Positions 6,230 to 13,258 of a stretch of 15,850 bases of DNA are shown here, in pieces. The notes beneath the pieces are model-generated. The model was given only the letters and a program-made list of their open reading frames with translations. It ran no database searches and had not been told where the DNA came from. The stretch comes from JAJCZB01 sp964350195. Its GTDB lineage: Bacteria > Babelota > Babeliae > Babelales > Vermiphilaceae. How positions within the stretch are numbered: the first letter of the stretch is position 1; the number at the start of each line of letters is the position of its first letter. Location: NCBI GenBank assembly GCA_964350195.1, contig CAYGJB010000022.1, forward strand, positions 1 to 15,850, in the 5' to 3' direction. The translations under genes and the position numbers were made by a program.

Positions 6230-7093
6230 ATGAAGTATGCTCGTTTTTATAAAACAAATAATATTGTTATAGCTCTGATTGCGTTTTCACTTTCTGTGAG
6301 TGCCATTGCTCCTACAGCAGAAGAAAAAGAGTTTCAACACAAGGCAAAGCAAAATAGAATAGATGTACGGGATCTTGTTGCTGATCTGAAACATGGATGG
6401 TCGGTTGTTGAGCATTTTCATAAGGGGGTATCGCTTAATAATCGCGTGAATACAGTTTTAACAGATTGCTGGCAGCAGTCGTATGTGCGAGATGATTCTT
6501 CTTATTCCACAAAGATTACAGAGCATACTATTCTATCTATTTTCGAGCAGTTTCTGATTGAGATGCAGCCAGGCATCTCATCCTATAATAAGCAGAATGC
6601 GATGGGTAAAATGCGAAACGATGCTTATTACTTTGGCAGAGATTCTCAGCGTGAATTCCGTGAAACGGTGGAAAAAGGGCAACGTCTTATTCTCAAGCAT
6701 CTGAAAGATCATATTCCGCTACATATGCGTCAAGAATTTGAAAACGGCACCGAGCGTATTTTCAAAGACGGTATGCGATTTTTAATCTATGTTCTTTTGA
6801 AAAAGCATAATAATGGTTTTGGGCGCAACGATGTGCGTTTTATTAATGCTAAAATGGAGATGTTTTTAAATGATATTGGTAAAGAGTATCCATATATCTC
6901 TATTTTTAAGTTTGAATCTTGGATATTCTCTTTGCTGAGTGACCTTATGTTTTCTGAGTGCGTAGTCTGTATGGATGCCAAGGGGCAACGATATATGTCA
7001 TGCTGTAAAACAAAAGCGGTGTGTAAAAAATGTTATACATATCTCAGCAGTTGTCCGCTCTGCCGAGCGCCAAAAAAATCTAAAAGTATATAA
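6230..7093 (+). CDS. Secreted RING-finger protein, candidate E3 ubiquitin ligase effector
   Basis: 287 residues. The ATG at 6230 has AAAGGG upstream. The signal peptide is about 1-25 (IVIALIAFSLSVSA). The middle (about 30-235) is helical and unrecognised. The C-terminus is a RING-HC-like finger at 244-278 with exactly eight cysteines: Cys244, 247, 258, 259, 265, 268, 275 and 278. Spacing and flanking residues (CVVCMD, then SSCPLCR) match the MDM2/IAP-type RING, which recruits an E2 enzyme and passes ubiquitin to a substrate. Aligned on those proteins, Cys259 is the third ligand and the usual His position is Thr261. Cys258 is extra and might complete a zinc site. Bacteria have no ubiquitin pathway of their own, so a host target is the natural reading, but this is inference. 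The next gene is convergent, 29 bases away, with no strong terminator between. Confidence 0.85.
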   Translation: MKYARFYKTNNIVIALIAFSLSVSAIAPTAEEKEFQHKAKQNRIDVRDLVADLKHGWSVVEHFHKGVSLNNRVNTVLTDCWQQSYVRDDSSYSTKITEHTILSIFEQFLIEMQPGISSYNKQNAMGKMRNDAYYFGRDSQREFRETVEKGQRLILKHLKDHIPLHMRQEFENGTERIFKDGMRFLIYVLLKKHNNGFGRNDVRFINAKMEMFLNDIGKEYPYISIFKFESWIFSLLSDLMFSECVVCMDAKGQRYMSCCKTKAVCKKCYTYLSSCPLCRAPKKSKSI

Positions 7094-7122
7094 GAAGTTT
7101 TTAGCGCAGCAGAACTTTTTAA

Positions 7123-7989
7123 CTATTTAGAACTCTCACGCTTACGCTTACCTAATATATTATTATTTAATCTTTTAAACAGTTCATTTGCAGCGTGTGT
7201 ATTACCTTGTAAGGACTTTTTATTTATAGGAACAATATCTTCTATATCTTCTTTTAGAATTGTATTTACAAGGTCATGAAAACGTGAGATGTCGTAATGG
7301 TATTCTATATGTGATTTAACACAAGGTCGACGCACAATGGTTCTACAATCATCAGCCATTGACAAGTATGAATGAGGAAGGCCGCTGGAAAAATGATATA
7401 GTGGTTTGCCATATTCATTACAGCAGGCTACTATATTGCCACTATTTTGATAGGTGAATATTAATCCATTGGAAGAGATGTTTACATAGTCAGCAACTGT
7501 CTTTAAGCATGCAACTGTTTCAACCTCTTTTTTACCATCTTTTTCAGTTTCTTTTTCAAGCAATAATCTTACTTCTCCTTCTTCTTCTTCTTTTATAGAT
7601 ACTTTGAGCCTATTTCTTTGAGCAGATTTTTCTCGTTTGGCAAGAAGACTTTCCTTTTGCATTTTGTAAGGAAAGCGAAGTACGCGTTGCTTTAAAAGGT
7701 CTAGTATATCAGATTTATTTTTGATGCCTGTTCTTTCTTCGATAAGGATTCTGCGAGAATCGCGGGTTAATTTTTTTTGTACTTCTTTTCCAGAAAAAGC
7801 TTTTCCAATATTTTCTGCAATCACTGTATTACAAAGTGATACAAGCGATGGAACTCTTTGCTTTAGCTTTTCTTTATTTGCGTCAATATTTATTACATGA
7901 TTCTGCAGATAGGGGAGATCCATGCTGTACATGGTTATATTCATATTGCATAGAGACATAATGTAAAAATAAAAAAGATATTTATTCAA
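7123..7989 (-). CDS. Secreted protein with a BC-box (SOCS-like) motif, WD-like strands and a C-terminal basic signal
   Basis: 288 residues. The start is taken as TTG at 7989 because AGGGG lies at the right distance and the codons that follow give a signal peptide (MNKYLFYFYIMSLC to about residue 22, then MDLP). The ATG at 7959 is the alternative. Residues 48-57, SLVSLCNTVI, fit the Elongin C-binding BC-box consensus S-L-x-x-x-C-x-x-x-I exactly. Residues about 115-160 are highly charged (EEEEGE, from a GAA repeat). Residues 165-236 show two WD40-like strand patterns, the second ending in EYHYDIS. The C-terminus carries LGKRKRE (279-285), which resembles a monopartite nuclear localisation signal. 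It probably shares an operon with murG, 46 bases upstream. A host-directed adaptor role is inferred; none of these short motifs is proof. Confidence 0.75.
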   Translation of the reverse strand: MNKYLFYFYIMSLCNMNITMYSMDLPYLQNHVINIDANKEKLKQRVPSLVSLCNTVIAENIGKAFSGKEVQKKLTRDSRRILIEERTGIKNKSDILDLLKQRVLRFPYKMQKESLLAKREKSAQRNRLKVSIKEEEEGEVRLLLEKETEKDGKKEVETVACLKTVADYVNISSNGLIFTYQNSGNIVACCNEYGKPLYHFSSGLPHSYLSMADDCRTIVRRPCVKSHIEYHYDISRFHDLVNTILKEDIEDIVPINKKSLQGNTHAANELFKRLNNNILGKRKRESSK

Positions 7990-8035
7990 GAAAGCCCCTA
8001 TAGATTAATGTTTTTGATAGTTTCAGTATACTTAA

Positions 8036-9016
8036 TTAAGACAAAAGGGCAATTTTTTTGAATATCATTAGTACTTGATTCTTATTTAGTGCTACATGAA
8101 CAAGAGAAGGGTGTTGGGACTGGGCTTGAAGAGCATTCTGCAATTGATGATTGCTCGCATGCATTGCTAACGGAATAGTGATGCACTGCTTTTTAAAGTG
8201 GAGTGTTTCAAAAAGTGCCCCTGCGCCTGATCGGCAAATTACAATATCAGCTTTTTCATAAAATTGAGCCATATCTGAATCAAAGGAAAACACGTGTGCA
8301 GGAATGTGGTGATCTTGATAAAATTGGCTCATTTTTTCGGGATCGCTTCCAGTTTGATGAATAACCTGGACTGGCAGCTGGAGGCTCGGAATAACCTTTT
8401 TCATCAATGAATTAATTGAAGTTGATCCCTGTGATCCTCCTTGCACAAAGATCGTGACTCGATTAGAAGAGAAGTTGGCGGGTGAAAATACTTGGCGAGA
8501 CTTGGTAAAGCGGATTGGGTATGGCGTTTGAATGCAGTTAGTATTAGGAAAATGTGATACAGCGTTTGTAAAACAGTGACGTATTATGCTTGCACAGTAT
8601 GAAAGCATAAAGATTGTTTTTCCTGGCTGAGCGTTGAGTTCAAACAGTTCGATAGGAATACCCAAAATCCAGCCGGCAAGGCAGACAGGCATTGCTACGA
8701 TGCTACCGGTGGTAACAATCTTATCTGGCATTACTGCGAGTAGCTGAAAGAAACTTTTAAAGAATGAGTAAACAAGCGTTACACATAAAACTGGCAACAG
8801 GTACCATTTTCTACTCTGAAATATTGGCAGTTCTATATGTGTAAGAGCAAGCGGTGTTCCTTTTAAAATAGACCTATCGAGATGTTTGGAGCTAGTAAAA
8901 AAAAGAATAGTTTTTTTGCTTTTTTTTACTTCTTGCTCTGCAAGAGTGAGGCATGGAATTATGTGGCCACCCGAGTGAGCCGCCACATAGCAAATTGCGT
9001 TTTTATGCAGAGGCAC
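8036..9016 (-). CDS. murG: MurG-like UDP-N-acetylglucosamine transferase (lipid II synthesis)
   Basis: 326 residues from the proposed GTG at 9016. This start has GGAG five bases upstream and places the first glycine loop near residue 14, as in known MurG proteins. The frame continues upstream to an ATG at 9088, deeper inside the TPR gene. MurG adds GlcNAc to lipid I at the inner face of the membrane. Supporting motifs: AHSGGHIIP (13-21; GGTGGH in the family), a membrane-associating hydrophobic stretch, PDKIVTTGS, QGGSQGSTSIN (second glycine loop), CRSGAGALFE and, near the C-terminus, NHQLQNA. It is divergent: the first loop has lost glycines, the usual HEQN is FELN, and the protein ends early against a family length of about 355. 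It overlaps the TPR gene by 14 bases, suggesting coupled translation. Another GT-B enzyme is possible but less likely. Confidence 0.8.
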   Translation of the reverse strand: MPLHKNAICYVAAHSGGHIIPCLTLAEQEVKKSKKTILFFTSSKHLDRSILKGTPLALTHIELPIFQSRKWYLLPVLCVTLVYSFFKSFFQLLAVMPDKIVTTGSIVAMPVCLAGWILGIPIELFELNAQPGKTIFMLSYCASIIRHCFTNAVSHFPNTNCIQTPYPIRFTKSRQVFSPANFSSNRVTIFVQGGSQGSTSINSLMKKVIPSLQLPVQVIHQTGSDPEKMSQFYQDHHIPAHVFSFDSDMAQFYEKADIVICRSGAGALFETLHFKKQCITIPLAMHASNHQLQNALQAQSQHPSLVHVALNKNQVLMIFKKIALLS

Positions 9017-10646
9017 TCTTTCTCCATTTATAAGAAAGAATAGCCGTAGCTTTTCTTTCATACCCAGATTGAGCGTATTGCTTTGCATGATCTATCGCCG
9101 CTAGTGCTTTTTCATGCTTGTTCACTTTCTCATAGGTTTTTGCCAGATGAATATAAATCGAGCTATCCTCTTTTATTTTTTCAGAGAGAGGTTCGAGCAA
9201 CTTGAGAGCTAAATCGTATTTTTTTTGTTTGTATAGAATAACTGCTTTGGTATCAAGGAAATGAGGATTTCCTTTATCCAGTTTGTATGCCTGCTCAAAC
9301 AGCTCTTCCGCTTTTGCGAGATCGTCACCATGTGTTGCATAGTAGTACGCTTGTAGGTTTATTGCTGGGGCAAATGAAGGTTGCTCTTGCTGTAGCTCTG
9401 CAATAGTGCTAAGCATATTATTGTACTGTTCGCTTTCGTATTGCAATGCGGCTATTTGAAAGAGCACGCGTGTTCGAATGTCTTGCTGCTTAATTTGTTT
9501 TAATGATTGGCGATGGAAAATAATCGCCTTCTCGTTATTCCCTGCACGCGTATGAAGATCGGCAAGATAGAGCGTAATTGCCTCATGCTGTGGATATTTG
9601 GTATAGAGTACGGTGAAGGCGTTAACTACTTTTTCCATTGGAGTGCCGGTGCGTGGAAGTAAGTGTAATGTTTGCATCCATATAAGATTTTTGGGATCTT
9701 GTGCAATCCAAGAAAGTAGTGTTTTAATTACATCATTATCTGCTTTCATTGCAGTGAGTATCTGGACTTTAAGTAATCGTGAATGCATATCCTTATCATT
9801 ATCGGAAAGACATGAATCTATTTGAGTAAGAGCCAACTTAAATTCTTTCTTCTCAAATAAAGAAAGTGCCTTTTCAAAGCAGGATCGATTAACTACGATA
9901 ATTCGCTTATTTTTTTGAGTAGATTCTTTACGAAGAACAAGCCCTATGAGATGTCGTTGAATCTGTGGATTAGGACCAGTGAGTTCCAGGTATGAACCGT
10001 ATCCCTTTATTGCATGGTCTAGTTGGCCTGCCTCTTCTTCTATCATTGCTTTGAGTAGCCATCCTTGAGGAAAACGAGGGTGAGCCTCCAGACAGTTTTG
10101 CAATTGCACGCGTGCTTGTTTGAAATCCTTCATGCGCAAATAAATTTGGCCCTTCAAAAAATAAAAAATGAAATTATTTGGCCTTCGTGAAGAGTTATTC
10201 AAATAGTTGTCGATGAGTGCGAGAGCGTTTTGAAGTTCTTTTCTTTGAACTAACGTTTCAGCTGCATGGAATGTTAGTTCTGGGTGGGTTTTAAACTGTT
10301 GGCTGAGTGTGATGAGCTTATTGTCTGCCTCCTTTTTTTTGCCGATTTTTTGCAACGATGTTACAAAGATGAGTTGCATATCTGGATCATCTTTAAACTG
10401 CGCTTCAATTTTTGGCATGAGCTCAATTATTTTTTGAAATTTGCCGGTACTACTAAGTAAGTCTACGTATCCCTTATTGGTGAGAACTGAATGAGGCTTT
10501 TTTTGTATGTGCTCATACCAGGCTTCGGCTACTGTTTTATTGCCACCGAATTGATTATAGTTGGCAACAAAATAATCGTGATATTGATTCGCATGTATTG
10601 AAACTATTCCCAAACCAGCTAAGGCATATGACAATTTTTTTTTCAT
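9003..10646 (-). CDS. Exported tetratricopeptide-repeat protein
   Basis: 547 residues. The ATG at 10646 has AGGAGAG upstream. It opens with a signal peptide-like segment (MKKKLSYALAGLGIVSIHA, about 1-19). From about residue 35 to the C-terminus it is a series of helical pairs of TPR type, roughly ten or more units. The clearest are at about 157-223 (YFLKGQIYLRMKDFKQARVQ, then WLLKAMIEEEAGQLDHAIKG) and at about 435-540 (AKAEELFEQAYKLDKGNPHF, then YDLALKLLEPL and HEKALAAIDHAKQYA). TPR domains are protein-binding scaffolds with no catalysis. It sits between dciA (21-base gap) and murG (14-base overlap), so it is part of an operon. A scaffold at the cell envelope is a reasonable guess, but no partner can be named. 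Confidence 0.85.
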   Translation of the reverse strand: MKKKLSYALAGLGIVSIHANQYHDYFVANYNQFGGNKTVAEAWYEHIQKKPHSVLTNKGYVDLLSSTGKFQKIIELMPKIEAQFKDDPDMQLIFVTSLQKIGKKKEADNKLITLSQQFKTHPELTFHAAETLVQRKELQNALALIDNYLNNSSRRPNNFIFYFLKGQIYLRMKDFKQARVQLQNCLEAHPRFPQGWLLKAMIEEEAGQLDHAIKGYGSYLELTGPNPQIQRHLIGLVLRKESTQKNKRIIVVNRSCFEKALSLFEKKEFKLALTQIDSCLSDNDKDMHSRLLKVQILTAMKADNDVIKTLLSWIAQDPKNLIWMQTLHLLPRTGTPMEKVVNAFTVLYTKYPQHEAITLYLADLHTRAGNNEKAIIFHRQSLKQIKQQDIRTRVLFQIAALQYESEQYNNMLSTIAELQQEQPSFAPAINLQAYYYATHGDDLAKAEELFEQAYKLDKGNPHFLDTKAVILYKQKKYDLALKLLEPLSEKIKEDSSIYIHLAKTYEKVNKHEKALAAIDHAKQYAQSGYERKATAILSYKWRKSASA

Positions 10647-10667
10647 TTTTTTCTCTCCTGTTTTTCT

Positions 10668-11108
10668 TCATCGATTTCTTTCTTGATGGCACCGAATTAA
10701 AAAGGAGCGTAAAGCGTCTCGAAGCTGAGAATTAGATATGTGGCTAAGCGCATTTTGTTCTTGCTTGGAAAACGAGATGCATTGAATTTTTGGTGCGCTG
10801 ATGCTTTTTATTTTCTCCTTTTTGTATAGGCTTTGTCCTTTTTGCTTAAATCTTATCGATTTAAAGCGTGGTTGGTCTAGGCTTTTATTAATTGTATCAA
10901 GTATGGTTGCACCCATCAGATAAAGCTCTTGAAGCCAGCTTGAATCTTGTACCGCTAGTACAATTGCATCATCGTGCATCTTTTCGATTGAAACATGACC
11001 CGCAAGGTTGCCCATTATCTCTGGCCATTGTTCTAAAAGAGCAATTTTCCATGCCAATTTTTTTGATTGTAAGATGGGGGTTAACAATGTTTTAATATGA
11101 GAAGACAT
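10668..11108 (-). CDS. dciA: DciA-type (DUF721) replicative helicase loader
   Basis: 146 residues. The ATG at 11108 has AAGGAA upstream. The N-terminal 100 residues follow the DUF721 pattern. WPEIMGNLAGHVSIEKMH (28-45) is the conserved W-x-x-hydrophobic-x-G-x-x-hydrophobic-x-x-H segment. DAIVLAVQDSSWLQELYLMG (47-66) is the core strand and the conserved Trp-x-x-Glu-Leu helix. DTINKSLDQPRFKSIRFK (72-89) completes the domain. DciA is the ancestral bacterial loader of DnaB onto the replication origin. The remaining 55 residues are basic and less conserved, usual for the family. It heads a likely operon dciA-TPR-murG and is divergent from the secreted-protein gene at 11311. The identification rests on pattern recognition, not a profile search. 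Confidence 0.75.
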   Translation of the reverse strand: MSSHIKTLLTPILQSKKLAWKIALLEQWPEIMGNLAGHVSIEKMHDDAIVLAVQDSSWLQELYLMGATILDTINKSLDQPRFKSIRFKQKGQSLYKKEKIKSISAPKIQCISFSKQEQNALSHISNSQLRDALRSFLIRCHQERNR

Positions 11109-11177
11109 GCGTTCCTTATCTGTTAATAATCTATAGGATGCTTGAGGAAAGAGAGATGAGCAAGGAGTTTATTGCTT

Positions 11178-11200
11178 GTTATCATATCAAGTTTGATAAC
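11178..11200. promoter_or_regulatory. Nested inverted repeat in the divergent dciA / secreted-protein spacer
   Basis: GTTATCA (11178-11184) is the exact complement of TGATAAC (11194-11200), with a nine-base spacer. Within it TATCAA (11185-11190) mirrors TTGATA (11193-11198) around GT. A 12-base palindrome, ACTAATATTAGT, lies about 40 bases further towards the plus-strand gene. The nested dyad in a 200-base divergent promoter region looks like an operator for a dimeric repressor or a small hairpin. No regulator is encoded nearby. AT-rich sequence makes chance dyads common. Confidence 0.3.
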
Positions 11201-11310
11201 TATAGAGGATTTCTAACATAAAGCTTAAGTTGATTTTTATACTAATATTAGTAGGTTGTACGGCGTAAGTTAAAAAAAGAGATATTTCCTGTTAAACCAG
11301 AGGAGCTTTG

Positions 11311-11754
11311 ATGAAAAAATATCTATTAGCGGCGTTGCTTGCAGGGACGCTACCGATCATGGCAATGGATGATGAAAAGAAAGAGAAAGAGGGTCATATT
11401 CCAGCGTCACTTTTTTCCTGTGGAATAGGCTTTGATAGTTTGAATAAACGGGGCAATTCTCTTTTAAACAAAATGCCGAAGTTCGATCTACAAAAAAGAG
11501 CTTTAAATATGTTTGCCGCAACCATGCAATACTTTGAAATTGAAGATGAAAAAGAAAAAGAAGAAGAGGGGCAAGATTTACAACCGCAGCAAATTTTAAA
11601 TCCTGAAGAAAAGGCGGAGTTCTTAACTATTGAACAGCTGCGAAATGTAATGCTTGGGCAGCAAGAAGAAATAAGACGTATACGTGAACAACTAAAAAAA
11701 AAGCAGGAGAGTGAAGATAAAGAGTATGCTCAATGGCTTCAAGAACAAGAATAA
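11311..11754 (+). CDS. Small secreted charged protein of unknown function
   Basis: 147 residues. The ATG at 11311 is chosen because AGGAG at 11301-11305 has five-base spacing to it; the TTG just before is in frame but too close. The signal peptide is clear: MKKYLLAALLAGTLPIMA, then MDDEKK. The mature part has one Cys (37), a region rich in Glu and Lys (77-88), and a C-terminal amphipathic helix or coiled coil (about 105-147: TIEQLRNVMLGQQEEIRRIR and on). There is no recognised domain. The neighbour at 11878 has a similar layout, with a signal peptide, Met-acidic start and LTxxQxR before charged helices, so the two may be distant relatives. It is followed by a strong terminator. Function is unknown; periplasmic or exported location is inferred. 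Confidence 0.8.
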   Translation: MKKYLLAALLAGTLPIMAMDDEKKEKEGHIPASLFSCGIGFDSLNKRGNSLLNKMPKFDLQKRALNMFAATMQYFEIEDEKEKEEEGQDLQPQQILNPEEKAEFLTIEQLRNVMLGQQEEIRRIREQLKKKQESEDKEYAQWLQEQE

Positions 11755-11764
11755 ACTTTGATGT

Positions 11765-11800
11765 AATAAAAGAGCCCGGCTTGCACCGGGCTCTTTTATT
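11765..11800 (+). terminator. Strong, probably bidirectional, intrinsic terminator
   Basis: AATAAAAGAGCCCGG (11765-11779) and CCGGGCTCTTTTATT (11786-11800) are perfect complements, giving a 15-bp stem with a CTTGCA loop. The GC core is flanked by A and T tracts, so it can work in either direction. It begins ten bases after the stop codon of the gene at 11311 and separates that gene from the one at 11878. Confidence 0.92.
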
Positions 11801-11877
11801 GACTTCTTTCCCTTTTTTATGCGCAGATTGAGCGAAAAACGAGTATGTTTTTAAGACATTCAAACGGGGAGAAGACG

Positions 11878-12483
11878 ATGAAATATTTAGTTTTTGTAGT
11901 AATTCTTTCAACATCTATTCCTACTTTTTCAATGGAGCGACAATCAAGAGAGAAAGGGAGAGGTATCTTTAAAAAGAAAAATATTACTGGGCCTGATTCA
12001 TCAAGCGATCTTACCCTACGATTTGATCAGCAAGCTAAGAAATTATCACAAATAATGGAGCAAGATCGTAGGAAATCAATCGCATTAACTCAAGATCAAG
12101 TTCGTAAAGCATTAAGTGAATCGAGCTTGGGTGATATGAAAAAAAAATCAGAGGAGGAAACTTTAGTTGAGAAAAGCCAAAAAATGAAAGAGGCAAAAAA
12201 GAAGATTCTTTGGCATATTATCTCAAGAAAGAAGAGTAAAGATCTTACAGATGCATGGATGGAATATGTTGATGCAGATCAGGATCTTCAAATTAACCAA
12301 TTAAAAGAATCTCAAAAAACTCCTGATAAGGATCAGTTCGTGATTAAGGTTGAAGAGATAGTGAGTAATATTTTAAAACTAGTTCTTGCGCAAAAATGCG
12401 GTTCTGAAGAATGCTTAGATATTCAAAGCGTCCAAAAAGAGCTACAGCAAATTAAATTGATGATTGAAGAAACGAAACATTAA
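11878..12483 (+). CDS. Secreted Lys/Glu-rich helical protein of unknown function
   Basis: 201 residues. The frame is open from 11845, but the ATG at 11878 is preferred: it follows GGGGAGAAG and starts directly on a signal peptide (MKYLVFVVILSTSIPTFS, then MERQ). The mature protein is almost entirely charged and helical, with possible coiled coils at about 50-120 and 155-200. Its two Cys residues, 174 and 179, lie in a short loop (CGSEEC) and could form a disulphide after export. There are no transmembrane segments and no recognised domain. It lies after the terminator at 11765 and so needs its own promoter in 11801-11877; no clear one was seen. It ends 16 bases before the convergent holB gene. 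A secreted, lineage-specific function is inferred only from the signal peptide. Confidence 0.8.
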   Translation: MKYLVFVVILSTSIPTFSMERQSREKGRGIFKKKNITGPDSSSDLTLRFDQQAKKLSQIMEQDRRKSIALTQDQVRKALSESSLGDMKKKSEEETLVEKSQKMKEAKKKILWHIISRKKSKDLTDAWMEYVDADQDLQINQLKESQKTPDKDQFVIKVEEIVSNILKLVLAQKCGSEECLDIQSVQKELQQIKLMIEETKH

Positions 12484-12499
12484 TTTTTGAGCAATGCTG

Positions 12500-13258
12500 T
12501 TATTCTTTTATTTGTAGATAAAGATTTTTCCAGAAAATTTTACTGCTTCCTGGCATTGGCAGATGTTCGTATGCATTGCAAAGAACATTAACCGCATGTG
12601 CGCTTTGCTTGATGTGATCTGTATGTTCAGCCGTGATTGCATTTCTGTGTTCATTTATCCAATAGGAAAAAAGCGTGTCAATGAGCTCTATTGATTCGCG
12701 TTCAGTGATTGCCGATTGATCTATTGTTTTTAGAAATGCTGAAGGGTCGTGAAAGACGTTGCTACTAAAAAAATCAAAAAGGGGATGCTGACTAGGCGAA
12801 GAGTCATTAGATGCTATGAGATTGATAATGCAGCGAGATTTGATAGTGGGAATAACTAAATTCAAACGCTCTGCAAGCAAAATAAAATAGTAGCCAGTAG
12901 GCGGTTCTTCAAGTGATTTAAGTAAACTGTTGGCTACTGCCGGTGATAGAAAATCCGCTTTTTCAATTACAAAAAAGTACTGTTCGTTTTTATCGAGTTG
13001 AAAAGAAAGTTGTTCAAAAAGCGGTATAAACTGATCGCGCGTATACTGTTTATCAGGATAAAACCACATAATTGATTGGTGTTGCTTTTCGGTAACCATG
13101 CGGCATTGGGTACAAGTTTTGCAGCCATTATTTGGGCATAAGCTGTCTTGAAGTTGTAAGATTACTTGTTTAAGTGCGGCATCTGATGGTCCTATCCAAA
13201 GATGTGCAGGAGAACTTTGTGCTTTAAAGCTAGTTATTGTTTGTGCAATGTAAGCCAT
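12500..13258 (-). CDS. holB: DNA polymerase III delta-prime-like clamp-loader subunit
   Basis: 252 residues. The protein is part of the clamp loader that places the sliding clamp on primed DNA. The ATG at 13258 overlaps the end of tmk by 25 bases; tmk-holB pairing is common in bacteria. Visible features: a degenerate P-loop region (GPSDAALKQ near 23, without the GKT of ATPases, as usual for delta-prime); a zinc-type Cys cluster at 41-52 (CPNNGCKTCTQC); FFVIEKADFLSPAVANSLLK at about 95-114; SLEEPP directly after; and the PTIKSRC motif near 135-141 that supplies the arginine finger in trans. The C-terminal collar domain is present but poorly conserved, and the protein is shorter than the usual 300 or more residues. 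Confidence 0.88.
   Translation of the reverse strand: MAYIAQTITSFKAQSSPAHLWIGPSDAALKQVILQLQDSLCPNNGCKTCTQCRMVTEKQHQSIMWFYPDKQYTRDQFIPLFEQLSFQLDKNEQYFFVIEKADFLSPAVANSLLKSLEEPPTGYYFILLAERLNLVIPTIKSRCIINLIASNDSSPSQHPLFDFFSSNVFHDPSAFLKTIDQSAITERESIELIDTLFSYWINEHRNAITAEHTDHIKQSAHAVNVLCNAYEHLPMPGSSKIFWKNLYLQIKE

Noticed and set aside
7094..7122. Possible terminator between the convergent RING and BC-box genes (AAGTT...AACTTTTT)
   Set aside because: Only a five-base AT-rich stem with a 13-base loop; not convincing.
7578..7600. Short CTT/GAA triplet run
   Set aside because: It encodes the acidic stretch EEEE of the gene at 7123-7989; only a few units, so not treated as a separate repeat feature.
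11627..11914. A 95-codon minus-strand frame across 11627-11914
   Set aside because: It runs through the perfect terminator stem at 11765-11800 and antisense to two genes with clear signal peptides.
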